A program made the position numbers and the translations under genes. From CAZJUO01 sp964549245 (GTDB taxonomy: Bacteria; Patescibacteriota; Patescibacteriia; UBA10025; JAHIVO01): DNA of 7,049 nucleotides. The stretch lies in NCBI GenBank assembly GCA_964549245.1, contig CAZJUO010000064.1:1-7049 (forward strand). The letters are read 5' to 3'. Positions 1 to 5,604 of the stretch are shown in pieces (within the stretch, counting starts at the first letter, position 1; each line of letters opens with the position of its first letter). The notes beneath the pieces are model-generated. The model worked only from the letters and a program-made list of their open reading frames with translations, had not been told where the DNA came from and made no database searches.

Positions 1-717
1 TAAGGATTTTTGGCTATATTCTTATTAATATCCAAATAAGATACTATAACATCGTCATTAAGCAAAGAATTATTGTTTTTATAAAAATCCGTTTTTTTAA
101 ATTCTTCAATTATTTTATTACTGCTTGAAGGGGCGCCGCTTTTTTTAATAATATCGTAAAGAATTCCTGAAGTTTCCTTGAGTAGATGAATCGGAGCGTG
201 AATTATCTGCCATGATCTTTTAAAGTCACCATCGCCTTTTAAAAGCTTGAATTTGTGATTTAATATTTCTGAAATTAGGAATAATATATTTTGTTTATTA
301 ACTTTGGTAACGCCAATACTTTGCAATAAATGGTTAATCAAAGCTTGTTCCTCCATAACGCCGCCATGCATTTCTAATACAGAAAAAATTGTGTTTTCGA
401 TAGTGTTAATTGTCTTTTGGAAATCCGGCAAGTTTTTGATTTTTTTTATTGCTATTTTTTCAGGAGGAATTTTATTCCTTTTAAGNNNNNNNNNNCTGCC
501 GAATTCTTTCACGAGTTACTTTATACGTAGCACCAATGTTTTCCAATGTCTCTTTTTCTTTACCCAATAGTCCATGCCTCCTGCGTATCACATCTTCCTC
601 TCGTGAAGTCAATGTTTTTAGCAATGTAGAAACAACTTCATTAGGATTGAATTGTTCTATTTCACTGCTTTTTTTACTGGATATTATTTTATCCAAAATT
701 GAGTTTTGTGGTTCCAT
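1..717 (-). CDS. Sigma-70 region 4 / HARE-HTH DNA-binding protein, partial (runs off left edge, crosses assembly gap)
   Basis: Probable transcription factor or delta/sigma-like RNA polymerase accessory protein. From the ATG at 717, residues 1-74 contain a sigma-70 region 4: LTSREEDVIRRRHGL (about 36-50) is region 4.1-like, and TLENIGATYKVTRERIRQ (57-74) is the region 4.2 helix-turn-helix. No sigma region 2 or 3 is present. Left of the N run (base 485 down to 1) a second open frame of 161 codons begins LKRNKIPPEK. It contains a HARE-type winged-helix segment (MHGGVMEEQALINHLLQ followed by NILFLISEILNHKFKLL) and the start of a second one (LLKETSGILYDIIKKSGAP through VIVSYLDINKNIAKNP). The two parts fit one gene, because region 4 normally continues RQIExxALxKLKR, which is what is missing between them. 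The HARE domain (RpoE-delta/ASXL family) is known as a nucleic-acid-binding winged helix; which genes this protein controls is unknown. A strong promoter lies upstream, and no Shine-Dalgarno sequence precedes the ATG. Confidence 0.82.
486..495. other. Assembly gap (10 N) inside the sigma4/HARE gene
   Basis: Ten Ns interrupt the coding sequence. The codon on the right ends at base 496 (Gln of RERIRQ) and the open frame on the left starts a codon at base 485 (Leu of LKR), so the true distance must be a multiple of three. Ten is not, so the N run is probably a placeholder of arbitrary length. By comparison with normal region 4 endings (RQIExxALxKLKR) about 8 codons, roughly 24 bases, are missing; that number is inference. 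Confidence 0.9.
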
Positions 718-740
718 GTATTAATTATGATATTTTATTC

Positions 741-769
741 ATCCAATTTAATTGATATGCGCATTGGAT
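741..769. repeat. Inverted repeat with nested palindrome in the leader of the sigma4/HARE gene
   Basis: ATCCAAT at 741-747 and ATTGGAT at 763-769 form a 7-base inverted repeat with a 15-base spacer. The 8-base palindrome ATGCGCAT (757-764) overlaps the second arm. The element lies between the predicted transcription start (near 795) and the ATG at 717, so it would be in the 5' leader. It could be a leader hairpin or a binding site for a dimeric regulator; neither is shown. Confidence 0.35.
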
Positions 770-801
770 ACGCATTATATTTCTAATCAGTAATTGCCTT
801 T

Positions 802-830
802 AGTATAGCATACTTTTAATATTGTGTCAA
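802..830 (-). promoter_or_regulatory. Sigma-70-type promoter for the sigma4/HARE gene
   Basis: On the minus strand TTGACA (830-825, a perfect -35) is followed after exactly 17 bases by TATACT (807-802, 5 of 6 to the -10 consensus). A TGC precedes the -10, giving an extended -10. Predicted start of transcription is near 795, leaving a leader of roughly 78 bases. It is the best promoter match in the window. Confidence 0.85.
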
Positions 831-847
831 GAGGAATACCTTATATT

Positions 848-889
848 AAAACAAAAACTAAAAAATAATGCAAATATTACTGTTTGCAT
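848..889 (-). terminator. Rho-independent terminator after secF
   Basis: Read on the minus strand, ATGCAAA (889-883) and TTTGCAT (874-868) form a 7-bp stem with an 8-base loop. It is followed at once by TATTTTTTAGTTTTTG, a U-rich tract (867-852), with more T beyond. It starts about 20 bases after the secF stop codon and ends just before the next gene's -35 box, a sensible place to end the secDF transcript. The stem is AT-rich and therefore weak. Confidence 0.7.
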
Positions 890-908
890 CACTTTTAATT
901 TTGTAATA

Positions 909-1808
909 CTATTTTTTACTTATTTTTTGCCAGGTCACCAAAAAAGGACTAGCAATAAAAATTGACGAATACGTTCCCGAAATAATACCGATAATTAAAG
1001 CAATGATAAAGTATTTAATAGATTGCCCTCCAAATAAAAACAAGGCCAGTAAAACTAATAAAGTAGTAATAGAAGTATTTAATGAGCGTATCAAAGTTTG
1101 ATTTACGCTTTCGTTAACTGTTTCTTCAAAGGATTTGTTTTTATTTATGGTAAGTCTTTCACGTACGCGATCATATACAACAATAGTGTCATGCACTGAA
1201 AAGCCGAGTACGGTAAGTAGTGCTGTTATGAAAAGGATATCTATCTCTACATCTAACAATAAACCAAGTATGGCAAAGATGCCGAATACTACTAATATGT
1301 CATGTATAAGCGCTACTACGGCACCTATACCATAAACCCAGGATTTTACAGTTGGTCCGCCGATTTTTCTGAAGGCAATCGATATGTAAATAATTATAAA
1401 AAGTAAAACCAATATGATTGCAACAATAGCTTTTTGTTTTAATTCCTGGCCGATGGTCGGTCCTATAGATTCAAAGCTTTTTTCTTCGAGATTGCCGAAT
1501 TCTGATTGTAAATTAGAAAGTACCTCCTGGTGCTTATCGTTGGTGAGGTCAGGCATGCGTATCGTATATTCTTCTTGATCAAGTTTTTGTACTTTGCTAT
1601 TTTCGATATTTTCAAACGTCTGATTTACATTTTCGGCAACTTGCTGGATTGTCGGGTTTTGATCTAAGAATGATACACGAAGCAAACTGCCGCCGGTAAA
1701 GTCTATCCCCAATTTAAGGCCTCCTAAAATTATCGCTATCATCCCTGGTATAATGATAATGCCGGAAACAATAAACCAAATTTTGCGTTTTCTGACAATA
1801 GAGTACAT
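909..1808 (-). CDS. secF: Protein translocase subunit SecF
   Basis: SecF pairs with SecD as an RND-type, proton-motive-force-driven helper that pulls exported proteins out of SecYEG. The 299-residue protein has normal SecF length. After a basic start (VRKRK), TM1 spans about 11-30, followed by the family signature GIDFTGG (34-40). The periplasmic P4-type domain follows, then SIGPTIGQEL (114-123) leading into TM2. The last five membrane segments lie between about 127 and 292. Conserved SecF motifs are ALIHD (166-170), GFSVHDTIVVYDRVRE (202-217) and NQTLIRSLNTSITT (236-249). The acidic and arginine residues there (D207, D213, R241) match positions where the family carries proton-relay residues, by motif alignment only. 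The ATG lies four bases after the secD stop, so translation is probably coupled. No Shine-Dalgarno is visible. Confidence 0.97.
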   Translation of the reverse strand: MYSIVRKRKIWFIVSGIIIIPGMIAIILGGLKLGIDFTGGSLLRVSFLDQNPTIQQVAENVNQTFENIENSKVQKLDQEEYTIRMPDLTNDKHQEVLSNLQSEFGNLEEKSFESIGPTIGQELKQKAIVAIILVLLFIIIYISIAFRKIGGPTVKSWVYGIGAVVALIHDILVVFGIFAILGLLLDVEIDILFITALLTVLGFSVHDTIVVYDRVRERLTINKNKSFEETVNESVNQTLIRSLNTSITTLLVLLALFLFGGQSIKYFIIALIIGIISGTYSSIFIASPFLVTWQKISKK

Positions 1809-1812
1809 ATAA

Positions 1813-3468
1813 TTATTGCTTATTATTACCCATTAATGATGGATGCTTTTCCAACCATTCTGTTACTGATAAGCGAAGAAACGTTCTAGTAACGGTAATA
1901 GCTGAAAACATGCTTATCAAAACACCTATGCCCAATGTAACAGCAAAACCTTTTATAATACTAGTGCCAAACCAAGCCAGTATAACACAAGTTATAATAC
2001 TGGAAATATTGGAATCTCGTATTGAGGGCCAAGCTCTTTTAAAACCTATTTCAACAGCACTTTTTAGGCTATTGCCTTGCCGTAGTTCTTCTTTGGTGCG
2101 TTCAAATATTAATATATTTGCATCAACTGCCATACCTATCGATAAAATAAATCCAGCAACACCGGCTAGCGTAAGGGTTACCGGTATGAGTTTAAAAGCG
2201 GCAAGAATTACCATCGAATATATAATCAGGGCAATAACAGAAATGATTCCAGGCAATCGATAATAAATTATCATGAATATTGCAACGAGAACCAGACCAA
2301 TTATCCCCGCTAAAAAGCTTTTTTCTACAGAAACTTTTCCTAAGGTGGCACCTACATTATGCTGTGATACTAGTTCAATAGGTACCGGAAGGGCGCCGGC
2401 ATTAAGGCGCTGTGCTAATAATTTAGCTTCGTCAAGTGAAAAACCTCCGGTAATAACAGCCTCACCGCTGGTAATTTTTTCATTTACGGTAGGCATGGAA
2501 ATTGGAGAACCATCTAAATATATACCAACAATTTTTCCAACGTTTCGTTCAGTAATGTCTGAAAATAATTCCTTTCCTTCACTGTCGAATTGTAATGAAA
2601 CTTGCGGTTGGTTTGTATTTTGATCAAACGTAACTGCAGCCCTATCTAACTGCTTTCCAGAAAGGCCCGTATTTTCAAATTGAGAAGAGGGTTGAGTAGA
2701 TTGCGTCAACAATAAAATATGGCTTGCCCGGGCTTCATTGTCTTTTTCGTCAGTTTTTTTGATTATATGATAGCCATAATCGGTTTTTACTAACTCTTGA
2801 TATACTTCCCCAACTGACATTTTATCAAAAACTACGTCAGCAAATTCACTTACCATAACATCACGGCTGAAAAATCTCAAGTCTCCCCCCTTTTTTTCTC
2901 CTGTTTCGGTATCTGTATTTCCAGGATCTTCGGTGTACTCATTTGCTAATTCAGCAAAGTTTGCTTCTGGTTCTAATGCCTTTGCTAAAACTTCCTCCGC
3001 TCGATTTTTGACTTCCTCATTTGATTGCTCAATATCTTCTTTTTCTTCATCAGTCATTTCTTGATCAATCTGTTCCTTAAATTCCAGCAGAGGTGTTTCA
3101 CCAATCATTTTTATTGCTTCATTTACATCACTGATACCTGCTAATTCTACTATTACACGCCACTGATCCCCTGATTTGCTTGTTTGTACTATCGGTTCAG
3201 AAACTCCAAAAGCGTTAACACGTCTTTCTATAACGTCTCGAACGCCCTCTAGTGCTGACGATTCTTCATTTGCTTCAATATTTGAGGTATCGGCATTATA
3301 CAGCAAATGACTACCTCCTTGTAAATCTAAGCCAAGATGGACTTTTAATTCTTTATAATAATCACCTACAGAAATATCGGGGCCATTTGGGTAATCGATA
3401 AATCCAGATAAAATTGTTAAAACCAAAATAAGCCCAAAGGTAAGCCATATTTTTTTTCTTTTACTCAT
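1813..3468 (-). CDS. secD: Protein translocase subunit SecD with inserted parvulin-like domain
   Basis: Membrane subunit of the SecDF translocation motor. I chose the ATG at 3468 (MSKRKKIW, 551 aa); a TTG five codons upstream (3483) would give 556 aa, but basic MSKRKK directly before the first membrane helix is the usual SecD start. In 556-aa numbering: TM1 about 12-29; GLDLQGG signature (51-57); P1 head with VRDVIERRVNAFGV (81-94) and GETPLLEF (128-135); an insert at about 137-268; the rest of the P1 region with GLSGKQL (273-279) and ALPVPIEL (364-371); then five membrane helices (about 388-535). The motif AVDANILIFERTKEELRQG (452-470) holds D454, the likely proton-relay aspartate by family alignment. 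The insert resembles a rotamase and is described separately. secF follows after four bases. The pair appears to be transcribed from the promoter at 3515-3543. Confidence 0.96.
   Translation of the reverse strand: MSKRKKIWLTFGLILVLTILSGFIDYPNGPDISVGDYYKELKVHLGLDLQGGSHLLYNADTSNIEANEESSALEGVRDVIERRVNAFGVSEPIVQTSKSGDQWRVIVELAGISDVNEAIKMIGETPLLEFKEQIDQEMTDEEKEDIEQSNEEVKNRAEEVLAKALEPEANFAELANEYTEDPGNTDTETGEKKGGDLRFFSRDVMVSEFADVVFDKMSVGEVYQELVKTDYGYHIIKKTDEKDNEARASHILLLTQSTQPSSQFENTGLSGKQLDRAAVTFDQNTNQPQVSLQFDSEGKELFSDITERNVGKIVGIYLDGSPISMPTVNEKITSGEAVITGGFSLDEAKLLAQRLNAGALPVPIELVSQHNVGATLGKVSVEKSFLAGIIGLVLVAIFMIIYYRLPGIISVIALIIYSMVILAAFKLIPVTLTLAGVAGFILSIGMAVDANILIFERTKEELRQGNSLKSAVEIGFKRAWPSIRDSNISSIITCVILAWFGTSIIKGFAVTLGIGVLISMFSAITVTRTFLRLSVTEWLEKHPSLMGNNKQ
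2680..3075 (-). other. Parvulin (PpiC/rotamase)-like domain inserted in SecD, strand order permuted
   Basis: Residues about 137-268 of SecD (556-aa numbering) are absent from ordinary SecD, where LEF(R/K) is soon followed by the TGxxL segment. The insert matches PrsA/PpiC-type prolyl isomerases: RAEEVLAKAL...NFAELANEYTEDPGN (161-189), KKGGDLRFF (197-205), MVSEFADVVF (210-219), GEVYQELVKTDYGYHIIKK (225-243). In normal parvulins the strand (V/I)RASHIL comes first; here ARASHILLL (251-259) comes last, after the YGYHII strand. Both conserved histidines are kept (H239, H255). The parvulin first and last strands are neighbours in the sheet, so joining them by a short turn and opening the first loop gives a plausible circular permutant. 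The domain should face the cell exterior beside the SecD P1 head. Foldase activity is inference. Confidence 0.85.
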
Positions 3469-3469
3469 A

Positions 3470-3540
3470 CCAAAAAATAGCAATACTAATTAATACGATG
3501 GTAATAATATTGCCAGTATAGCAAATATTTTATTTTTTGG
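3470..3540. repeat. 10-bp inverted repeat flanking the secD promoter
   Basis: CCAAAAAATA at 3470-3479 and its exact reverse complement TATTTTTTGG at 3531-3540 lie on either side of the secD -10 and leader, 51 bases apart. The arms fall just before the secD ATG and in the spacer/-35 area. The AT-rich arms make chance a real possibility; a looped operator is the alternative. Confidence 0.3.
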
Positions 3541-3543
3541 CTA
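3515..3543 (-). promoter_or_regulatory. Promoter of the secDF operon
   Basis: On the minus strand an extended -10, TGCTATACT (3523-3515), is preceded after 17 bases by TAGCCA (3543-3538), 4 of 6 to the -35 consensus. Transcription would start near 3508, giving a leader of about 40 bases before the secD ATG at 3468. The region between the upstream gene's stop (3549) and secD is only 80 bases, so this is the only room for a dedicated promoter. The same TGC-TATACT core occurs in front of the sigma4/HARE gene. Confidence 0.6.
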
Positions 3544-3548
3544 TAGAA

Positions 3549-4955
3549 CTACTGATTAACGATTACCCTGGTTCCTACAGGTGAAGCGTTGTATAACCAT
3601 TCTGCATCAGGATATGAAATATTGACACATCCATGGCTCATCCGATGACCGAAATTATTATGCCAATAAGCGCCATGCAATAATCGCGGACCGTCAAATC
3701 TCATATTCCAAAGGGTATTTGGCAGATAGTAATCAGGTCCAGAATATAATTTTGAATATATCTTTTGGGATATCATAAACGTTCCAGCCTGGGTATCCAT
3801 GCCTGGCAACCCGGTAGATACCAAAAATGATTTTAGTAGCAAGTTATCTTCATAGGCGTACAGCCGTTGCTCTGATAAGTCAACTACAATTTTGTTCACA
3901 TTCCCCTGGTATTGCTTTTTTCTAGGTACAGCGATTATTTCCTCCAGTCCGTCATTATCAATGTCTCCAGAAGCGATGCTGGAACCGCCTCTAAATTCAT
4001 TTTCGAATGAAAAAATACTTTTTTGTATAAGATCTCCGTTAGCATGGAAGAATCTAATATGAGGACCGCCTCCGCTATTTGCAGTAGCCATTATCTCATC
4101 AATTCCGTCATTATCCAAATCAATTCTACTGACGACGATACCGCCAGTAAATTCCTTAGGGAAGGCATAAAATTCACCGATAATCTGTTTTGATTCGTTA
4201 GCTCTCATTACTTTTATTAAACTGCTATCCTGGCTAAACACTCCCATAACCAATTCATCGGTATTATCTCCGTCAATATCAGCAGTAGCCAAACTTACGC
4301 CGCCTGAAAACTCTGGATGAAAAGGGTAAATTTCAAAGTCAAGCTTATTTCCATATCTGTTAAATACGTTAACAATTGGTTCTTCACCTCGTGCTGGAGC
4401 AGTCAATATTTCATTGATGCCTCCTCCGTCAATATCACCTACAGCAATATTAACTCCGCCTTTCATTGATTCGTTATAGGCAAAAAAACCAGGAGTGAAT
4501 TTTGGCTGGCCATAACGATCAAAAATTCTTATATGAGGACCGCCACTTGACTGCGGTGCGGTAACAATTTCAGGAAAACCGTCATTATCCAAATCACCAC
4601 AAGCTACATTGATACCTCCCCTAAATATTTCATCATACGCAAAAAAACCAGGAGTGAATTTTGGCTGGCCGTGGCTATTTAAAATTCTTACTTGTGGCCC
4701 TCCTCCAGGCCCTGGCCCTACAATTATCTCTTCATATCCATTGTTGTCCAGATCGCAAACGGCAACTGACATTCCGCCATTAAAATTCTGCGCAAAGGCC
4801 AAAAAATTTCCTACATTAGTGCCTTCATTATTAAATACTCTTACTTCAGGAGAACGGTAATCCGTTGCATCGGTAGCTAACGGTAATAATAAAAATAAGA
4901 CAGCAATTCCGCTGGCTAGGCATACGTATATGTTATTCTTCAATTTTTCGCTCAT
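3549..4955 (-). CDS. Secreted FG-GAP/VCBS beta-propeller L,D-transpeptidase (YkuD domain)
   Basis: Probable exported peptidoglycan cross-linking or wall-attachment enzyme, 468 aa. Residues 1-30 look like a signal peptide (MSEKLKNN, hydrophobic core about 10-26, possible cleavage after ATDA). Residues about 35-345 hold six FG-GAP/VCBS-like repeats: the GG pair recurs at 60, 113, 166, 218, 271 and 323, a period of 52-53 residues. Each is followed by a calcium-loop-like motif such as DLDNDG (121-126) or DIDNDG (331-336) and an E(I/L)(I/V/L)xxP-type strand. Residues about 353-468 are an L,D-transpeptidase catalytic domain with VDLSEQRLYAYE (358-369), H427 and SHGCVN (440-445), where C443 is the expected nucleophile. 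L,D-transpeptidases of this family form 3-3 peptide cross-links or attach proteins to peptidoglycan; the propeller is probably a binding or substrate-positioning module (inference). It appears to be a single-gene unit with its own promoter. Confidence 0.93.
   Translation of the reverse strand: MSEKLKNNIYVCLASGIAVLFLLLPLATDATDYRSPEVRVFNNEGTNVGNFLAFAQNFNGGMSVAVCDLDNNGYEEIIVGPGPGGGPQVRILNSHGQPKFTPGFFAYDEIFRGGINVACGDLDNDGFPEIVTAPQSSGGPHIRIFDRYGQPKFTPGFFAYNESMKGGVNIAVGDIDGGGINEILTAPARGEEPIVNVFNRYGNKLDFEIYPFHPEFSGGVSLATADIDGDNTDELVMGVFSQDSSLIKVMRANESKQIIGEFYAFPKEFTGGIVVSRIDLDNDGIDEIMATANSGGGPHIRFFHANGDLIQKSIFSFENEFRGGSSIASGDIDNDGLEEIIAVPRKKQYQGNVNKIVVDLSEQRLYAYEDNLLLKSFLVSTGLPGMDTQAGTFMISQKIYSKLYSGPDYYLPNTLWNMRFDGPRLLHGAYWHNNFGHRMSHGCVNISYPDAEWLYNASPVGTRVIVNQ
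4480..4670. repeat. 32-base identical direct repeat within the propeller gene
   Basis: Bases 4480-4511 and 4639-4670 are identical over 32 bases (both begin GCAAAAAAACCAGGAG). The offset is exactly 159 bases, or 53 codons, which equals one propeller blade. Both copies encode GQPKFTPGFFAY (residues 96-107 and 149-160). This indicates recent duplication or gene conversion between adjacent blades, since the other blades are diverged in sequence. Confidence 0.9.
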
Positions 4956-4986
4956 TTTTATGTTTATTTTTGGGTACTATAGCAAC

Positions 4987-5015
4987 ATTGTAGCATATTT
5001 TCACTACTTTGTAAA
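4987..5015 (-). promoter_or_regulatory. Promoter of the propeller L,D-transpeptidase gene
   Basis: On the minus strand TTTACA (5015-5010, 5 of 6 to -35) and TACAAT (4992-4987, 5 of 6 to -10) are separated by 17 bases, with TGC directly before the -10. The predicted start near 4980 leaves a leader of about 25 bases. The -35 box begins only 7 bases after the peroxiredoxin stop codon, and no clear terminator lies between, so some read-through from the upstream operon is possible. Confidence 0.75.
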
Positions 5016-5018
5016 GTA
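5005..5018. promoter_or_regulatory. 14-base dyad over the -35 box (candidate operator)
   Basis: TACTTT-GT-AAAGTA is a 6+6 perfect inverted repeat with a two-base centre, and it covers the -35 hexamer of the L,D-transpeptidase promoter. The position would suit a repressor site. It could also be chance in AT-rich DNA; no regulator is identified. Confidence 0.35.
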
Positions 5019-5022
5019 TAGG

Positions 5023-5604
5023 TTATAAATTTTCTGCTACTTTACCGGCAATAGATATATCCGGGATCAATGTCTTCTCACCAGTATCCCAGCTGGCTGG
5101 GCATGCTTGGTTTGGATTTTTCCTTACAAAAGATAGGGCTTTTAACTTCCTAATGATTTCACCCGCTGATCTTCCAATATTATCTGTTACCACCTCATAC
5201 GCTCTGATAATCCCGTCAGGATCGATTATATACACCCCTCTATCAGCGACTCCACTGCCTTGATTGAATATGCCAAGCTGTTTTGAAAGGGCGCCATCAT
5301 GATCAGCGGCTAATGGATAATTTACATTTTCTAAAAGTTTTTCACTCTCTCTCCATGCTTTGTGAGTAAATACAGTATCCGTACTTACTGCTATCACTTC
5401 ACCATTAAGCTTTTGGATTTCGCTGTATCTTTTGGCCATGTCTTTTAATTCTGTGGGGCAGACAAAAGTGAAATCAGCCGGGTAATAAAAAACTATTACC
5501 CATTTTCCTTTATATTCACCAAGAGTTATGTACTTGGTATTTTTTTGTATAGGGAAATATGTTTCTAATCTAAAGTTTGGGAATGGTTGGTTTATTTTTA
5601 TCAT
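5023..5604 (-). CDS. ahpC: 2-Cys peroxiredoxin, AhpC/Prx1 type
   Basis: Cytosolic thiol peroxidase that reduces hydrogen peroxide, alkyl hydroperoxides and possibly peroxynitrite. At 193 aa it is full length for AhpC. The thioredoxin-fold active site YPADFTFVCPTEL (41-53) holds T46 and the peroxidatic C49, and R122 in GVADRGV is the conserved active-site arginine. The C-terminal NPNQACPASW (163-172) carries the resolving C168, so it is a typical 2-Cys enzyme. AVSTDTVFTHKAW (72-84) and DPDGIIRAYEV (128-138) are further AhpC signatures. No GGLG motif is present at the usual place, which suggests resistance to overoxidation (inference). Its ATG overlaps the stop of the upstream flavoprotein by four bases (ATGA), implying translational coupling; no Shine-Dalgarno is visible. 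No AhpF is seen in the window, so the electron donor is unknown. Confidence 0.95.
   Translation of the reverse strand: MIKINQPFPNFRLETYFPIQKNTKYITLGEYKGKWVIVFYYPADFTFVCPTELKDMAKRYSEIQKLNGEVIAVSTDTVFTHKAWRESEKLLENVNYPLAADHDGALSKQLGIFNQGSGVADRGVYIIDPDGIIRAYEVVTDNIGRSAGEIIRKLKALSFVRKNPNQACPASWDTGEKTLIPDISIAGKVAENL

Noticed and set aside
481..483. In-frame TAA just left of the N run, ending a 78-residue protein
   Set aside because: This frame exists only because the gap is written as ten Ns. The frame starting at 485 continues region 4 (LKR) and runs open for 161 codons.
304..570. Plus-strand open frame of 88 codons across the N gap
   Set aside because: It overlaps the opposite strand of the sigma4/HARE gene, includes undefined residues and has no recognisable domain; the minus-strand frame gives clear region 4 and HARE sequence.
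1910..2623. Two plus-strand open frames (1910-2263 and 2273-2623) antisense to secD
   Set aside because: They mirror the codon pattern of secD, show no family motif and lie entirely inside a well-conserved gene.
3469..3483. TTG start giving five extra SecD residues (MLFFG)
   Set aside because: The ATG at 3468 gives the usual basic start (MSKRKK) directly before TM1, and neither start has a Shine-Dalgarno to favour the TTG. The TTG cannot be fully excluded.
4480..4670. CRISPR-like or mobile-element repeat
   Set aside because: The 32-base repeat occurs only twice, in frame, at the one-blade period of a protein repeat, so it is coding duplication.
4609..4860. Plus-strand open frame of 83 codons within the propeller gene
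   Set aside because: It is a shadow of the glycine/proline-rich repeats on the minus strand, with no independent evidence.
4919..4921. Lipobox at Cys12 of the L,D-transpeptidase
   Set aside because: The cysteine lies inside the hydrophobic core (IYVCLASG) without the L-[AS]-[GA]-C pattern; a signal peptidase I type cleavage near residue 30 fits better.
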